Below are positions 32,025-42,618 of a DNA stretch of 64,000 nt, piece by piece (the first letter of the stretch is position 1; each line of letters starts with the position of its first letter). The translations under genes were made by a program, and so were the position numbers. The stretch comes from Capronia americana (lineage: Eukaryota > Ascomycota > Eurotiomycetes > Chaetothyriales > Herpotrichiellaceae): positions 310,001 through 374,000 of the forward strand of contig JADWQD010000017.1 of the NCBI GenBank assembly GCA_016110215.1, read 5' to 3'. The notes below the pieces were generated by a model. The model worked only from the letters and a program-made list of their open reading frames with translations. It was not told the origin of the DNA and searched no databases.

Positions 32025-34490
32025 TCAATATATACACCATCTTTGACCCGCCTCGAGTCTTTGACAGACCGCGATCCTCCCACCCGTGACGGCATCAGGA
32101 TCGTCAAGCAGAGCAGAAAGTTCGGAATCAACCATTGCTCGCTCTCCCACGCGTGAGATAAACGCCCTGGCTTCGAATCGCGCAGTGATGGTGTCGTTTC
32201 CATCTCCGTCTCCTTCTCTACGAGCTCGCGAGACCAGTGCGCAGACAATAGCGCCCGTGTCCGTGTCCGTGTCCGTCTCTGCATCTGCATCTGCACGCGT
32301 CAACGCCCGAGGCATCACGATCGCGGGAGACGATAGAGCCGCCAAGTCTTCTCCCTCCCAGTCTGGCTCGTCGTCGCATTCGGGATAGACATGCCGTGCG
32401 GACTCGAATTTATACCATACCCGCGCGGCGCGGTCGAGCATGTAGAAGACGGGCTCTAGCCGCTTGCTTGCGTACTTGATTGTGAAGCCCGGGAATTCGA
32501 CGCTCAAGCCCGCTGGGGAACGCGGGGCCGGAGATCCAGCCACCAAGCTGTACGTGTCGGTGGATGTGTTGCGGTTCAGGAAGCTGGCGGGAGCCCACCG
32601 GTAGCCTTCGTCGCGCAACTTCCGGCCTGCCATGAATATCAGATGGCGCGGCACCTGCGGGATGTGGGACAGGAGATACAGGATCCTCCTGTCGGGGGGC
32701 AGGTCGTAGACCTTGTCCGTGTAGAAGCCGAGGAAGGTGGCGATGCAGATGGCTTCGTCGCCGGGTCGGCTGGTCGAGCGATATCGAAGCGCGTTCGACA
32801 CGTTGATCACCTTGGCGGGTTCAAAGTCTGATCCCTCGATGGCCAGGTTGAGCATCTCGATGTCGGAATAGAGTTGGCGCGAATCGGACGCGATGTTGTC
32901 GGTGACGGATAAGACTTTGTCTTCGGACCTTTTGCGTTCGTCGGCCAAATTGACCACGCCGTCGAGGAACTGGAGATGGAGATTCCGCGCCAGGACGCCT
33001 TCCTTGAGAGTCCATAGGCGGCGCATCCAATCCGAGCAGCTGAGTCGCATGTTTATCTCTTCCATTGTTGTCGAGACAGGGCAGCGTTGAAGTTCCTGGT
33101 CAAGGACGAGCACGATCTCGGCCTGCTTATAGGTTTCAGACAGCCTGCTTATGGCTGCTTTTCTAGCTTCGTCGTTGGTCAGCGGAACGCAAAGCGTGTC
33201 CAACCAAAAGAACATTTGAGACTCTGCGGGTCGCGGTTCCGTTTTATCATCAGCGAGATTCTGGAAATACTTCGCTAGCCGTAACAATTGGCACCGTTGA
33301 ATGGCGTTAATGCGGGCGTTTCCCAAGCCGTGCGACCAGACATGAGATATGGCGACATATGGAGTGGAATCCGACGACTCCAGGATGGACAGTTGTTCAC
33401 CATTGTTTATTCCGGCCATAGAGAAGCCAACAATCGGGATGCCGCCACTCGCCAGAATCGAGATGACCTGATCTTGGTTGGCTTCAACGACGTCGCACCC
33501 GCACCCATCTTTCGTGTGCTGCGTCTGGTACCCATCGGGGTCCACATAATTTCCTACGCACCTGAAACTGCTGCATTTGGAGTGATCGGCCGTCTTCACG
33601 ATGTCCAGTAATGTGATGTAGTGGATTGAGTCCGCGGAGAACAGGTCTTGGAGCATCGTGATGTCCCTGATGCACCAGCCTTGTTGCACCAATCGAGCGG
33701 TTGACATACGACTGAAGCCCCAGTATCTATGAAAGCGTCAGCACCTTGTCTTGGTTTGCTCGAAGGATCCAAAAGGGAGGTCACGAAGGAGTATCTGCTG
33801 TATATGCATTCCGCCCGATCCGGCGGATCGAGGGGAAGGACAAGGAAGGGCAACATACGGTTCGGACCAAGTACGTATATCGTCTTCATCTTCCCGAGCG
33901 TCTGGAAACTCCTCGATCCCTAGCAAATTATTGGCGTAGTGAGCTCCCAGGCCTTTGATACATATCTTGGACGCGGCACGAAAAAGGGTGGAACCCAAGA
34001 TCAGGATGGAGAGAGTAATAATGTCATCTGCTGTTCCACTTAGTGAGGGCGGGGAATTCTTGGTCAAGATGCTGTTTGTATAGAGAGAGGCTCTCTCCAG
34101 AACTTCCCGCACGCGCTTGCCTTGCGCCTTGCGTTCATCAGCTGGAAGTGACTCGGCCTTCTTTTGCCACTTCGAAATATGGTCAAGTAGCGGAATGGAA
34201 GTGACGACCGACTCTCCGGAGGGCAATTGGGCAACAAAGCTGGTTTGATCAAAGTCGAGGCCAACGATGGTAAACACGTCGGCGAGGATCCCGAAGTAGA
34301 GCCATGTCTGGATGAAGCCACCCAGCTCATCCACAGAGTGAGTTCCAAGGTCGGCATCTAGCAGCTTCAAAACATCCCAACCCGCTCGACGGGGATATTT
34401 CTCGAACCCTAGTCCGTCGTATATTTCCTTGCAAAGATATGGTACGGGGACGGTGTAGCAAGGGTGATCTGGACTTGGCAGATGGTCCAT
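32025..34490 (-). CDS. HET-domain protein 2
   Basis: This is a 777-residue HET-domain protein of a different subgroup from the one at 12-14 kb. Exon 1 is 34490-33859, the intron is 33858-33727 (132 nt, GTATGT donor, TCATAG acceptor), and exon 2 is 33726-32025. The splice yields WSEP-YWGFSRMSTARL, leading to GWCIRDITMLQ, typical of this subgroup. The N-terminal 200 residues hold PVPYLCKEIYDGLGF and GGFIQTWLYFGILADVF. The HET blocks are YVAISHVWSHGLGNARINAI, FFWLDTLCVPLTNDEARKAAI with YKQAEIVLVLDQEL, and SDWMRRLWTLKEGVLARNL. RPGDEAICIATFLGF follows. The C-terminus has an Asp/Thr repeat (32258-32275 in DNA). Likely role: allorecognition or cell-death signalling, by family only. Confidence 0.9.
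32258..32275. repeat. GTGTCC repeat coding Asp-Thr repeats
   Basis: Three copies of a hexamer within the second HET gene; on the coding strand they give an alternating Asp-Thr run. Confidence 0.8.
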
Positions 34491-35178
34491 AACGATAGCG
34501 GAAGCTTTCCTGGCTCTTGGGTCTCAACGAGCCCGGTGGAGACTACCGCGCTCTAGAGACCAAGAGCTGAAGCATCAATCCGATTGACATCGATGGTGGT
34601 GAGAAGAATCGAGCTTCATTCCGGTATCGCTGCGGGTACGCCAGATACGGATGAGGCCACAGCTGTCTTTCTGAGTAAAGATTGAACGTCGGAAGGGTTC
34701 AGGCTGCAACGCTGATGAGGCAGCCCCAATCAGTTCCTCGTGGAGGCCGCTTGGCGTGCGTGGCACTTGGTCACCTTGACGTTTGGACAAACAACTGGAA
34801 AGCCTGCGGAAGTGACATGCGTGTTGCCGACTCGGCCGTGGCTCGTATGCTTAGAGATGGACGTCCACGCGAAGCAAGTCGGCACAAAATTGAAGCACAA
34901 ACTTGGCCTGTTGATCCTACAATAGAGTACAGTCGCAGTACAATCTCGGAGCTGAGTAGTGACCCCATGCTCACAGTGTTCCGAAAGCGGTTGCCTTCTC
35001 CTGTCGTCCTCTTCAGCCCCGGCCTCCGCTGCAAAACAGCCAGTAGAAACACAAGGCCAACCAACTCCAATGGTCTTATGCACCTGTTCCATTCCCGTAC
35101 AATCGACCCATTCCAACTCCAAACAAAATTTGGGAAGGTCCCCCGCCCTGTGCTTGCACAAGTCTGTCGTAACTCATT
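34491..35178. other. Intergenic, no gene seen
   Basis: Promoter of the second HET gene plus the 3' flank of the large gene ending at 35179. Overlapping frames on both strands have no recognisable pattern. Confidence 0.5.
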
Positions 35179-38100
35179 TCATACTAGTTCATCATTCATC
35201 ATACTCAACCCTTCGCTCCCATCAGCGTCGGATACAATGCTCTGAGCCACCTTGACCGCTGACCTCGTAGCAGCTGCCATGACGCCCTTTGTCCTCTCGT
35301 CATCAACGAAGCCGTCAGTCCACCCCACCGCCATTGCAAACCCGCGATAGACCGCAACAAGCACTTTGCAGATCCCTCCCAGTATATTTCCCGGAATTCC
35401 TAATAACGCCGAACCATACTGGCCAAATAGCCATCGACAAAGCATTGTTGGCAACACGAATGGAAACTCCGGCTCCGTCACGCCAGGGGGTGGGAAAGCA
35501 TACCGCTCCGCGTAGAGAGGTCGCGCGTACAGTTCCGTCATGATGCATTCGAGAATATACCATGTCCAAAGAGTCAGAATGAGATAGCCGAGCCATGTTG
35601 GCCGGCCAGGCAGTAGTCCGAGCATCTTGGAGTTGGATCCTTGAGCAGCGACGCCGACGCGAGGATGGAAGAGAAGTGGAATGGGAAGAGTGAACGTAGT
35701 GTACGTTATGGGGAAACCCGCAAATGATGTGGTGATCGAAGAATGAGGGTGGATGTGAGGTGTGAGGTCGTTGTTGCTTCGGCCGCATACCGTGCACGAC
35801 TGGGTCGGATCGTGCAGCGCCACAACGGCTTGAGTTTGTTGACCCATGGAAGTGACCGTGCCCGAAGGTTCATGAGAAACTCTCTGTTCTAATCTCGAGA
35901 TCCCCTTTCGAGCTTCGTGCAGATTCGACATTAACCTCTCCATCCGGCTCGTCAAATGCCCGATAAATGCGACGTCCGATGTTGAACCCACCTCATCACC
36001 CCCAGCGATATGAGCGATCGCATCGTTCCTTTGCCGTAAAGCGAGAACTTCCTCTTGGGCACTTGTTCTGATAAGGCTGGTCAGATCTGCAGTAATGTCT
36101 GCAGCATCGGTGAGGAGGTCTTCCATGGACTGAATTGTGGCATCGCCTAGGTTCAGAGTGTCTGTGTCGTCGCGGGAATCCGGGCGAGCTTCTCCGATCT
36201 CGCGCGATACGAGGCGCTTCTGCTTGGCTTCATTAAGCACATTGGTCAGGGCGCTGGAAGGAAGGATGATTTGCTGAGTTGTGGGAGGCTCTGGGGCTGC
36301 CTGTGGCTGCTTTTCACCCGTTGCCGCTGGCTGGTCCATTTCGTCCTGCTCTTCGGCCAGCTCCTCACTTTGCTTCTGGATATCGCCATTCGTGACGTCC
36401 TCAGCAACCTCCTCAATGACTTCAGGAATAGGTATGGATGGCAAGCGGTGGCCGCCAGCCAGAGGAGTGTCAATCCACCCCCCGGCACTGATGTGGGGGG
36501 TCTGAGCATACTTCGATATCTTTTGCGTCTGCCTTTGCGTCTTGACTGTATCAGGCAAGACAGTATCAGTCCACGCGCCGACGACCTTTGGCGTCTCTGC
36601 GACTCTTTTATTGAGAGACACACCATTGGCACGTGTCTCTGGCGATTGCCCTTTCAGATCTTCTTCGGAAGGCGGTAGAGAGATGGCAGAAGCTTCCTCG
36701 ATTTCTCTGACCATGTCATTCAGAGCGGGGGTTCCTCTGGGCGTCGTGCTAACGGCCCTGGCAAGCCTCTGCAACTGATCGAGAGAATCCGGCATTGACC
36801 GATCAGATGATTTGGACTTGTCGGTGCTCTGGCTGGACGACCGATACACCACGACTGGCGTGTCTGGAATCACTTGGCCTACGTTATGGTTGCCGTAAGC
36901 CTGACCACCTGGCGATTGCTCTTGGGGTTCGGGGGGGCCCGGTCTGCGTTCCTCGGGTGTGAAATTGCGCGACGACTTCCTTACAACCACATTAGGATCC
37001 TTCACACGGATCTCATCCAGCCTGTTTGAGGTGACAGCTTGCTTTGTGAGATTTTCCATCTCCTTCTCCCTGAGCGAATCGTTCAGGTTGTTTCGGCCTC
37101 GAACTGGTGGGCTCTCGGAGACCTGGAAGGACATGCCAGTGAAATCATTCTCCCACCTCCGTATTCGGTCGATCGATCTCTGTTTGGAGATGGAAGAAGG
37201 CTGTGCCTTTGGTGGAGGCGTCCCTCGAGGTGTTGAACTCTGTTCAATCGATGGCAATGGGATGTCTGCCCCCGCAGCCGCCCAATCAATCTCGGACTCA
37301 GCATCGTTCCCGTTCTTTTGCGCGTGAGCAGGATGCCCTTCTGGAGCTGCGAGCTCAGGATTGGAGTCCCCTTTATCTCCATCTTCTTGCGTTCGAGCGG
37401 CACGTCTCTGAACTGCATCGTGCCGCCATCTAGCAAGGAAGGCACGTGTTGAATCCCTGGTCTGCTTATCATAAGCGCTTACTGAAAGCGGCTCCGAATG
37501 CACCGAAGAAACCGATGCAATTGTAGGGTCATCGAGTGGCGTTTGATAATTGTGTGTCCTCGATGGACCGCCAGAAGGACCTGGCCAACCATAGGAACGA
37601 GAGAATGCTGCTGCCCTGGGGACTGGACCCGGTTCGGGAAGCTCAATTCCCACCACAGGCTCTCTGTTCTGCCGCGCTTTGCCCAGGTTAACTGTCCTCT
37701 CCACCTCCCGAAGTTCATCTGGTGTTTCGCTTCCAGAATCAGCATCTTCTGACACAGTCGTCTGGTCGCGCCTGCGGCCAACCTTGCTGAATGGAAGTGA
37801 TTTTTTGTTCGGAGTGACGTCGGCACTAGTGTCCGAATGTGCCTTGTGCAACCCATTTGCGCCACCATCCGGGACGTTGTCGAACAAGATTGGGCCACGA
37901 TTAGCAATACTAGCAAGATCGTCCCGTCCGTGTCCGCCATTGACCTGGTTTCCATTTGCCTTGTCCCCAAAGTTGATTGGCACGCTCTGTCGCAGTCGTT
38001 GGAGTCTTGCTCGGTCTCGCGCGCGATCAACGACATGGGGTGTTAACTTTTCGGCTAGCACGCGGTCGGTCATCTCGTTCTGAACGAAGTCCAAGGTGCC

Positions 38101-38772
38101 CATGGTAGGAGGTGCAGATAGACTCCCGGTCCGGTCATCTAAATCGATAGGCGATTGAACAGGAGTCAACTGTACTGACGCACGATCCTCATCTCTCTGT
38201 CCCTTGCTTGGTTCGCCCTCGGTAACATTGGCCTTCATCTCTAGCTCCAGGGTGTCCTGCCGGGCTCGTTCAACTTCATCCTCGTCACTGTCAACGTCTC
38301 TTTCTGTAGCTGCAAGATCCTCTTCGTCCGCTATTCTTTGATACGACTCATGAAGGCCGCCAGGTGGGCTCGAGAACTCGCTGGGACTTCTAACAGGCGG
38401 GCCGTGTCTAGACTGCGGCGGTGTGGTAAGCCCATTCGTCCGTGCAGGGCTCGGGCTCTTCCTCCTCGTGAGCTTGGGCGAAGATTTCAGTTGTTTACTA
38501 GTGCGCGCATTCGTGTAGTCCAGGAGGGAGGTACGACTTTGTTTGTTGCCCAATTCTTTGGCTGCCTGCAATGTTCTAGTCGCAGGGAGGACGCGTCGAG
38601 GCTTGACTGATGCCGCCTTTGCCTTGGACGGCGATGGGATTAGGGAGGTACTGGAGATGCGCGAGTCATCGAGGAGGCTGTCGGTGAAAAAGTCTTCGCT
38701 CGGTAGATTCCTGGTATGCAACCCATTGCGCTGAGTTGACGACAACGGGTTGTTCTCCTTGTTTCGAGCCAT
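35179..38772 (-). CDS. Large disordered protein with C-terminal membrane segment and KEN box (1197 aa)
   Basis: This is a 1197-residue uninterrupted protein whose family I cannot name. I chose the ATG at 38772. The start MARNKENNPLSS contains a KEN box (residues 5-7), a degradation signal for the APC/C in cell-cycle proteins. About 900 residues are disordered, rich in Ser/Thr-Pro sites and basic patches. Two related motifs, KVVGAWTDTVLPDT and SAGGWIDTPLAGG, recur about 35 residues apart. A helical/coiled segment (about residues 885-990) precedes CTVCGRSNNDLTPHIHPH, which may bind metal. Then comes a hydrophobic anchor (WLGYLILTLWTWYILECIM) with a shorter second hydrophobic stretch, and a tail of about 90 residues. 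A nuclear-envelope or spindle-pole role would fit but is inference. Confidence 0.8.
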   Translation of the reverse strand: MARNKENNPLSSTQRNGLHTRNLPSEDFFTDSLLDDSRISSTSLIPSPSKAKAASVKPRRVLPATRTLQAAKELGNKQSRTSLLDYTNARTSKQLKSSPKLTRRKSPSPARTNGLTTPPQSRHGPPVRSPSEFSSPPGGLHESYQRIADEEDLAATERDVDSDEDEVERARQDTLELEMKANVTEGEPSKGQRDEDRASVQLTPVQSPIDLDDRTGSLSAPPTMGTLDFVQNEMTDRVLAEKLTPHVVDRARDRARLQRLRQSVPINFGDKANGNQVNGGHGRDDLASIANRGPILFDNVPDGGANGLHKAHSDTSADVTPNKKSLPFSKVGRRRDQTTVSEDADSGSETPDELREVERTVNLGKARQNREPVVGIELPEPGPVPRAAAFSRSYGWPGPSGGPSRTHNYQTPLDDPTIASVSSVHSEPLSVSAYDKQTRDSTRAFLARWRHDAVQRRAARTQEDGDKGDSNPELAAPEGHPAHAQKNGNDAESEIDWAAAGADIPLPSIEQSSTPRGTPPPKAQPSSISKQRSIDRIRRWENDFTGMSFQVSESPPVRGRNNLNDSLREKEMENLTKQAVTSNRLDEIRVKDPNVVVRKSSRNFTPEERRPGPPEPQEQSPGGQAYGNHNVGQVIPDTPVVVYRSSSQSTDKSKSSDRSMPDSLDQLQRLARAVSTTPRGTPALNDMVREIEEASAISLPPSEEDLKGQSPETRANGVSLNKRVAETPKVVGAWTDTVLPDTVKTQRQTQKISKYAQTPHISAGGWIDTPLAGGHRLPSIPIPEVIEEVAEDVTNGDIQKQSEELAEEQDEMDQPAATGEKQPQAAPEPPTTQQIILPSSALTNVLNEAKQKRLVSREIGEARPDSRDDTDTLNLGDATIQSMEDLLTDAADITADLTSLIRTSAQEEVLALRQRNDAIAHIAGGDEVGSTSDVAFIGHLTSRMERLMSNLHEARKGISRLEQRVSHEPSGTVTSMGQQTQAVVALHDPTQSCTVCGRSNNDLTPHIHPHSSITTSFAGFPITYTTFTLPIPLLFHPRVGVAAQGSNSKMLGLLPGRPTWLGYLILTLWTWYILECIMTELYARPLYAERYAFPPPGVTEPEFPFVLPTMLCRWLFGQYGSALLGIPGNILGGICKVLVAVYRGFAMAVGWTDGFVDDERTKGVMAAATRSAVKVAQSIVSDADGSEGLSMMNDELV

Positions 38773-39177
38773 GGCGCGCACACTCGCATGCCTTCCCCTT
38801 GCATGCTACCTGATACACTGTCCTGACGATGCTAATTGTAGGGCCATGTGGAATAGGCGCGTGCGAGAAGTGAGAATGAGGACTTGGGCGGGACTGCGAC
38901 AAGGTGCAAACAAACACCCAAAGCGGGATCGAGGCGGATGCAAGATGCGATCGATGCGAGTGGATTTGCGGTTGCCAAGCCCTTGCTCCACTAAAGCGGC
39001 GTGGCCTTCTTCACTGCCACTTCCGGTACACAACAAGCGACAAATACACCAACGCGAGAGATGGTTGTTTATATCTCTGGATTGTATAACTCGTAACATG
39101 GCCTGACACGTAAGCTGAGATAATGTATCAGCAGCAACGTGCATGGCTTTTGCAGCTCGAGGCAACGGTGCGGCCTT

Positions 39178-39858
39178 TCAACCAGCAGAAAGATACTTCC
39201 ACCTCTCCCTCGCCTCACTCTCACGTCTCTCCTTCTCTTCCTGGCTAACCATCTCTGTCCCTTCGGCGATTCTTTCATCTCTCGCTTCAAGAAACTGTTT
39301 GACCTTCCACGCCATAGCCGCAACGAGTCCATACAATACCGCACTGATAAACTGCAGTGCCACCATGACGTCCCAGATGCTTCCATTCCCGCCCGTCCCT
39401 GAAGGACATTCGTTTCGCTGTAACGGGCCATTGGCATGGTTGTTGACGCAGGCTCCCAGGAAGAGGATAGAGCTGACAAAGTGTATTATGCTAAATGTGG
39501 CCGAGAACCATAATGCTAGTCGCGGTGGGTTAATTCGAGCGAGGACATGCAAGTGAAGCGAAGGGATCGCGTTGAAGAATGCAAGGCCCGGTATGAGGAT
39601 GGGTTGGATAACTTGGCCGCTAATTGCACTGTCAGCCTTGTATTTCTCGCGGCTACAACGATGTGCGAGGTACAGAACGTACAAGTTCAGGTCTGTCTTC
39701 AGTGAAGCAATCCATACGGCTCCCAGCGCAATCTCCACCATGCTGAGGATGCCGATGGCAAGAACAAGCCAGGGCGCGCAGCCTGTCCATTTGGCCGCTT
39801 TTCGCCAACGTTCGTCTCCTTTAAACGAGGCATCGGAGAGGCCTTCGATCCCCAGCAT
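39178..39858 (-). CDS. Tetraspan membrane protein, 5' end uncertain
   Basis: This is a membrane protein with four hydrophobic segments: APWLVLAIGILSMVEIALGA, VIQPILIPGLAFFNAI, LALWFSATFSIIHFVSSIL and DVMVALQFISAVLYGLVAAM. A charged Glu/Arg-rich cytosolic tail (EEKERRESEARERWKYL) ends it. I read a 63-nt intron at 39682-39620 (GTACGT donor, GGCTGAC branch, TTAG acceptor). It has no in-frame stop, so it is easy to miss; splicing gives SLKTDLNFGQVIQPILIPG and removes a Cys/Arg-rich loop. The ATG at 39858 is the first in frame, but upstream coding-like sequence in another frame (39867-40043) suggests that the true 5' end may lie further up. I do not recognise the family. Confidence 0.65.
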   Translation of the reverse strand: MLGIEGLSDASFKGDERWRKAAKWTGCAPWLVLAIGILSMVEIALGAVWIASLKTDLNLYVLYLAHRCSREKYKADSAISGQVIQPILIPGLAFFNAIPSLHLHVLARINPPRLALWFSATFSIIHFVSSILFLGACVNNHANGPLQRNECPSGTGGNGSIWDVMVALQFISAVLYGLVAAMAWKVKQFLEARDERIAEGTEMVSQEEKERRESEARERWKYLSAG

Positions 39859-39866
39859 CGCCGAAA

Positions 39867-40043
39867 TCAGGGGACTATCGCCTCGAGCGGTCCACACAAA
39901 TACTTGAGATCGAGTTTCTTGGTAAGACGCAGCGGCATGTGCTCACTCTCGGGAAGGTCCACCTCAAACCTGCCGACTTCTCGGCGCGTCTGTAATTTAA
40001 CAGCAAGGATCGTTGCTCGTCCCAGCTCGAATTGCGCTTGGCG
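39867..40043 (-). other. Coding-like open segment, unresolved exon
   Basis: A 58-codon open segment between two stops with protein-like composition: QFELGRATILAVKL, then REVGRFEVDLPESEHMPLRL, then KKLDLKYLCGPLEA. It overlaps the upstream end of the tetraspan gene's frame but is in another frame. It could be an exon of that gene joined through an intron I cannot place, or the last exon of a separate minus-strand gene. Confidence 0.35.
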
Positions 40044-40114
40044 TCAAGCACAAACTTTGCAATCCTGCAGATGCCTGTGGGAATACGAACGTCAAGGGAT
40101 TCCTCTGTCCACAT

Positions 40115-40651
40115 CGAAGGAGTTTGGAGACAGCATGGAGGGGCTCATGGTCATTAAGTCACAGGATACCAAGGTCGCAGTGCTAGTGGTAGCGTTCACC
40201 TGCATGTTGATCTTTCCCCAGCTCTACATTCCTGTCCCGCGTGTGGGGTACATGGGAAGCCTGAAAAAGCCCTCTAGCCGTGTGGGAATCATTATGATAC
40301 GTACCTCGTACTGTGAACAATAGCCGAGCCAAAGCTTGTGATGGCTTCGCATAAGCTTATGGCGATCATTGTGCCGGTACCCGAGCCGTGGTGAAGTTGT
40401 CTCCGGGCATGGCTTGCAACTCGAGGCGATTGCGGTGCGGTATAAACCCAGAGGGTATCATCAGACTATGAAGCATCGCGCAAGGCCAGGTACTTTGTTT
40501 CCGCAGGAGAGGAGTGACAGATGCTTACTGGACGCCGTCGCAATGCATAGACTGGCTCGTGTTTGCAAATGGTATGATGCTCAGAGGCGGCGACTTGTTC
40601 ATGCCTTCGTAAATCGTAATTGACCCCTTAAAATGTGCACCCAGACGGCTC
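40115..40651. other. Intergenic, no gene seen
   Basis: Between the unresolved 5' part of the tetraspan gene and the Mus81 stop. No supportable gene. Confidence 0.45.
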
Positions 40652-42618
40652 TCATGCCCATATCTCTGCAATTTTAGCACTGAGTGTCTTGGCCACCTTC
40701 TTCCTCGGGATTGCGTTCCCAAGTCGATCACTTATCATCGAATCCCGTGACGCACCCTTCTCCCGTCCTTCGTACGCCTCAGCTAATGCACGGGGAGTGG
40801 GCCAATTCTTCTGTATCTCGACAGCTTTCTCTCCAGTCACGCCTCTGATGCACATCAGCATCTTGAGATAAACGTCTCTCAGTGTCATGCTCTCAGACTT
40901 GTCGCACATGGCGCTGAACACCGAAAATGTCATGCCAAATACTCTGTTTGGCGAGGTCTTTCGGAGGCGACCCAACATTAATGTGACCGCTTCAGCCTCG
41001 AAGCTTTGAGCAGGTATGACATTGATGTCCCTCACTTCATATAATGCTTTCAGAGTTTTGGTCATGCGCGCCAGGTAGGAAATAGTGTCGTCAAGCTTGG
41101 TGGACTGCTTGACGAAGAAGTTATCGACAACTTGCATACTTGCGATTGCGCTCTCGACGGCATCACCATATTTATCCATTCTCTCCTGTGAGACAGAGTA
41201 CTCTTCAACCAGGTATGTGACGTTCTTGATGCCAGATTTGTGAAGCCGGAACTTCTGCTCGTGAAACCGACCGTCTTTGATACTGCTGATCAAATCATCC
41301 AGTCGCTTGCGCTCAAGAATGTGCTCTAGCACAATTTCGATCTTGCCGTCTCCGTCGTCGTCGACATTGGCACCCTTGAGGTTATCATTGTACAATGGGC
41401 TGACTTCTGCGACCCATAGCACGTCGCCTAGGGGAAGCGAGCGGATAATCGGACTGATACCGATCTTTTTGAGTTCGTCAGAGATATAGTCTCGGTCAGT
41501 TACACTGCGGACCTCACGCATATCGAGCACAATTTTCACCTCAAAGGATCCGGCTGGTAAAATGATGGTGTCTTCTAGAGAGGAGCAGGGTCTTTGAACA
41601 GTCCGGCCTTCTCTCATATTTGTTAAACTCATCTCTGGTTCCGAATCGGGCCAGTCGTTTTCAGAAGCAGATACCAGATCAAGGATATCAGAGGTCTCTT
41701 GGGCACCTGGGACCTTCGGTCTGCTCTGCTGCGGTTGAAGAGCTGATGCGGAACGACTCGAAGACGGCTCCAGCGTGATTGGCCTCGAAACATTGACTGG
41801 ACGAGCGGCTGCAGGCTTTCGTTTTAAGACTGGGTCAGGTGTGGCTGATCTCGATATCGTCTCCTCCCGGGCTGATATGCTCTTCTTCTGTATCAATTTC
41901 CCCACGGGACGACCTTCTTCGTTGGCCTTGATGCCATCTGCGACTTCCCATCCATCGTCTGACAGATAGTATTTTTTGGTAGGGTGGCCCTTGGTGCATA
42001 CAAGCTCTTTTGATTCCAGTGTGTGAATAGAGTTCCAGGCGGTAAAGTACTTTGTGGTATCGCTTGGGACGGTGTAGCTCGAGTCGCAGTATTCTTGTGC
42101 TAAGCTGATGAGGTCTGCCTTTGGAAGAGCTTGGTTACTAGCCCGGTCCAATGTACCCAAAGCTATGATCAGGCCGTAGGCACCAGATCGGTACTTTGGC
42201 ACGTATGGCTGAGCCCTGCGCTTCTTTTGGACTGGAGAGGATTGCTCGTCTTCAGCTGCTACCGCCGCATCTGACGCTATAGATTCCGATGCCCTCTTCG
42301 CCCCGCGCCTATTTTTCGTCGGCATAGGTAGTCCATTTTGTTCACAGTGCTCTTTCAGCTTGTCTGTGAGTCTGTCACACAGTTTTGGGCCAAGGCCATT
42401 GAGCGATAGGGCTTCGGAGGGGTGGCTGAACCGTATTGGACATGCAATCATCGAGCTGTATGCTTTCTTGTAACTTTGTCTCAAGTCAGTGCTGCGATTT
42501 AGCGAGCAAAAGCGAGGGTACTATACATAGTATAGCTTTTGGCACTCCGTTCTTTGGCTTGATCCATCCACTCCTTCAGCCATCCCGCCAGCAACGGGTT
42601 CATACATTCTTCAGGCAT
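40652..42618 (-). CDS. MUS81: Mus81 structure-specific endonuclease subunit
   Basis: This is the catalytic subunit of the Mus81-Eme1/Mms4 nuclease, which cuts branched DNA (3' flaps, stalled forks, nicked Holliday junctions) in the nucleus; about 639 residues. Exon 1 starts at 42618 (MPEECMNPLLAGWLKEWMDQ), followed by a very short intron from 42526 (GTATAG donor). The acceptor is either the GAG at 42482-42480 (47 nt) or the CAG at 42494-42492 (35 nt); both keep the frame. Exon 2 carries the first HhH region (YKKAYSSMIACPIRFSHPSE, LNGLGPKLCDRL), a winged-helix segment (YRSGAYGLIIAL...SIHTLESKELV), and the nuclease domain with VLDMREVRS, the metal-binding VLEHILERKRLDDL (about 41291-41326), and the C-terminal HhH (MCIRGVTGEKAVEI). 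Confidence 0.95.

Noticed and set aside
32160..32190. TTCGAATC string resembling a tRNA T-loop
   Set aside because: It lies inside the HET-domain coding exon and its flanks do not form stems.
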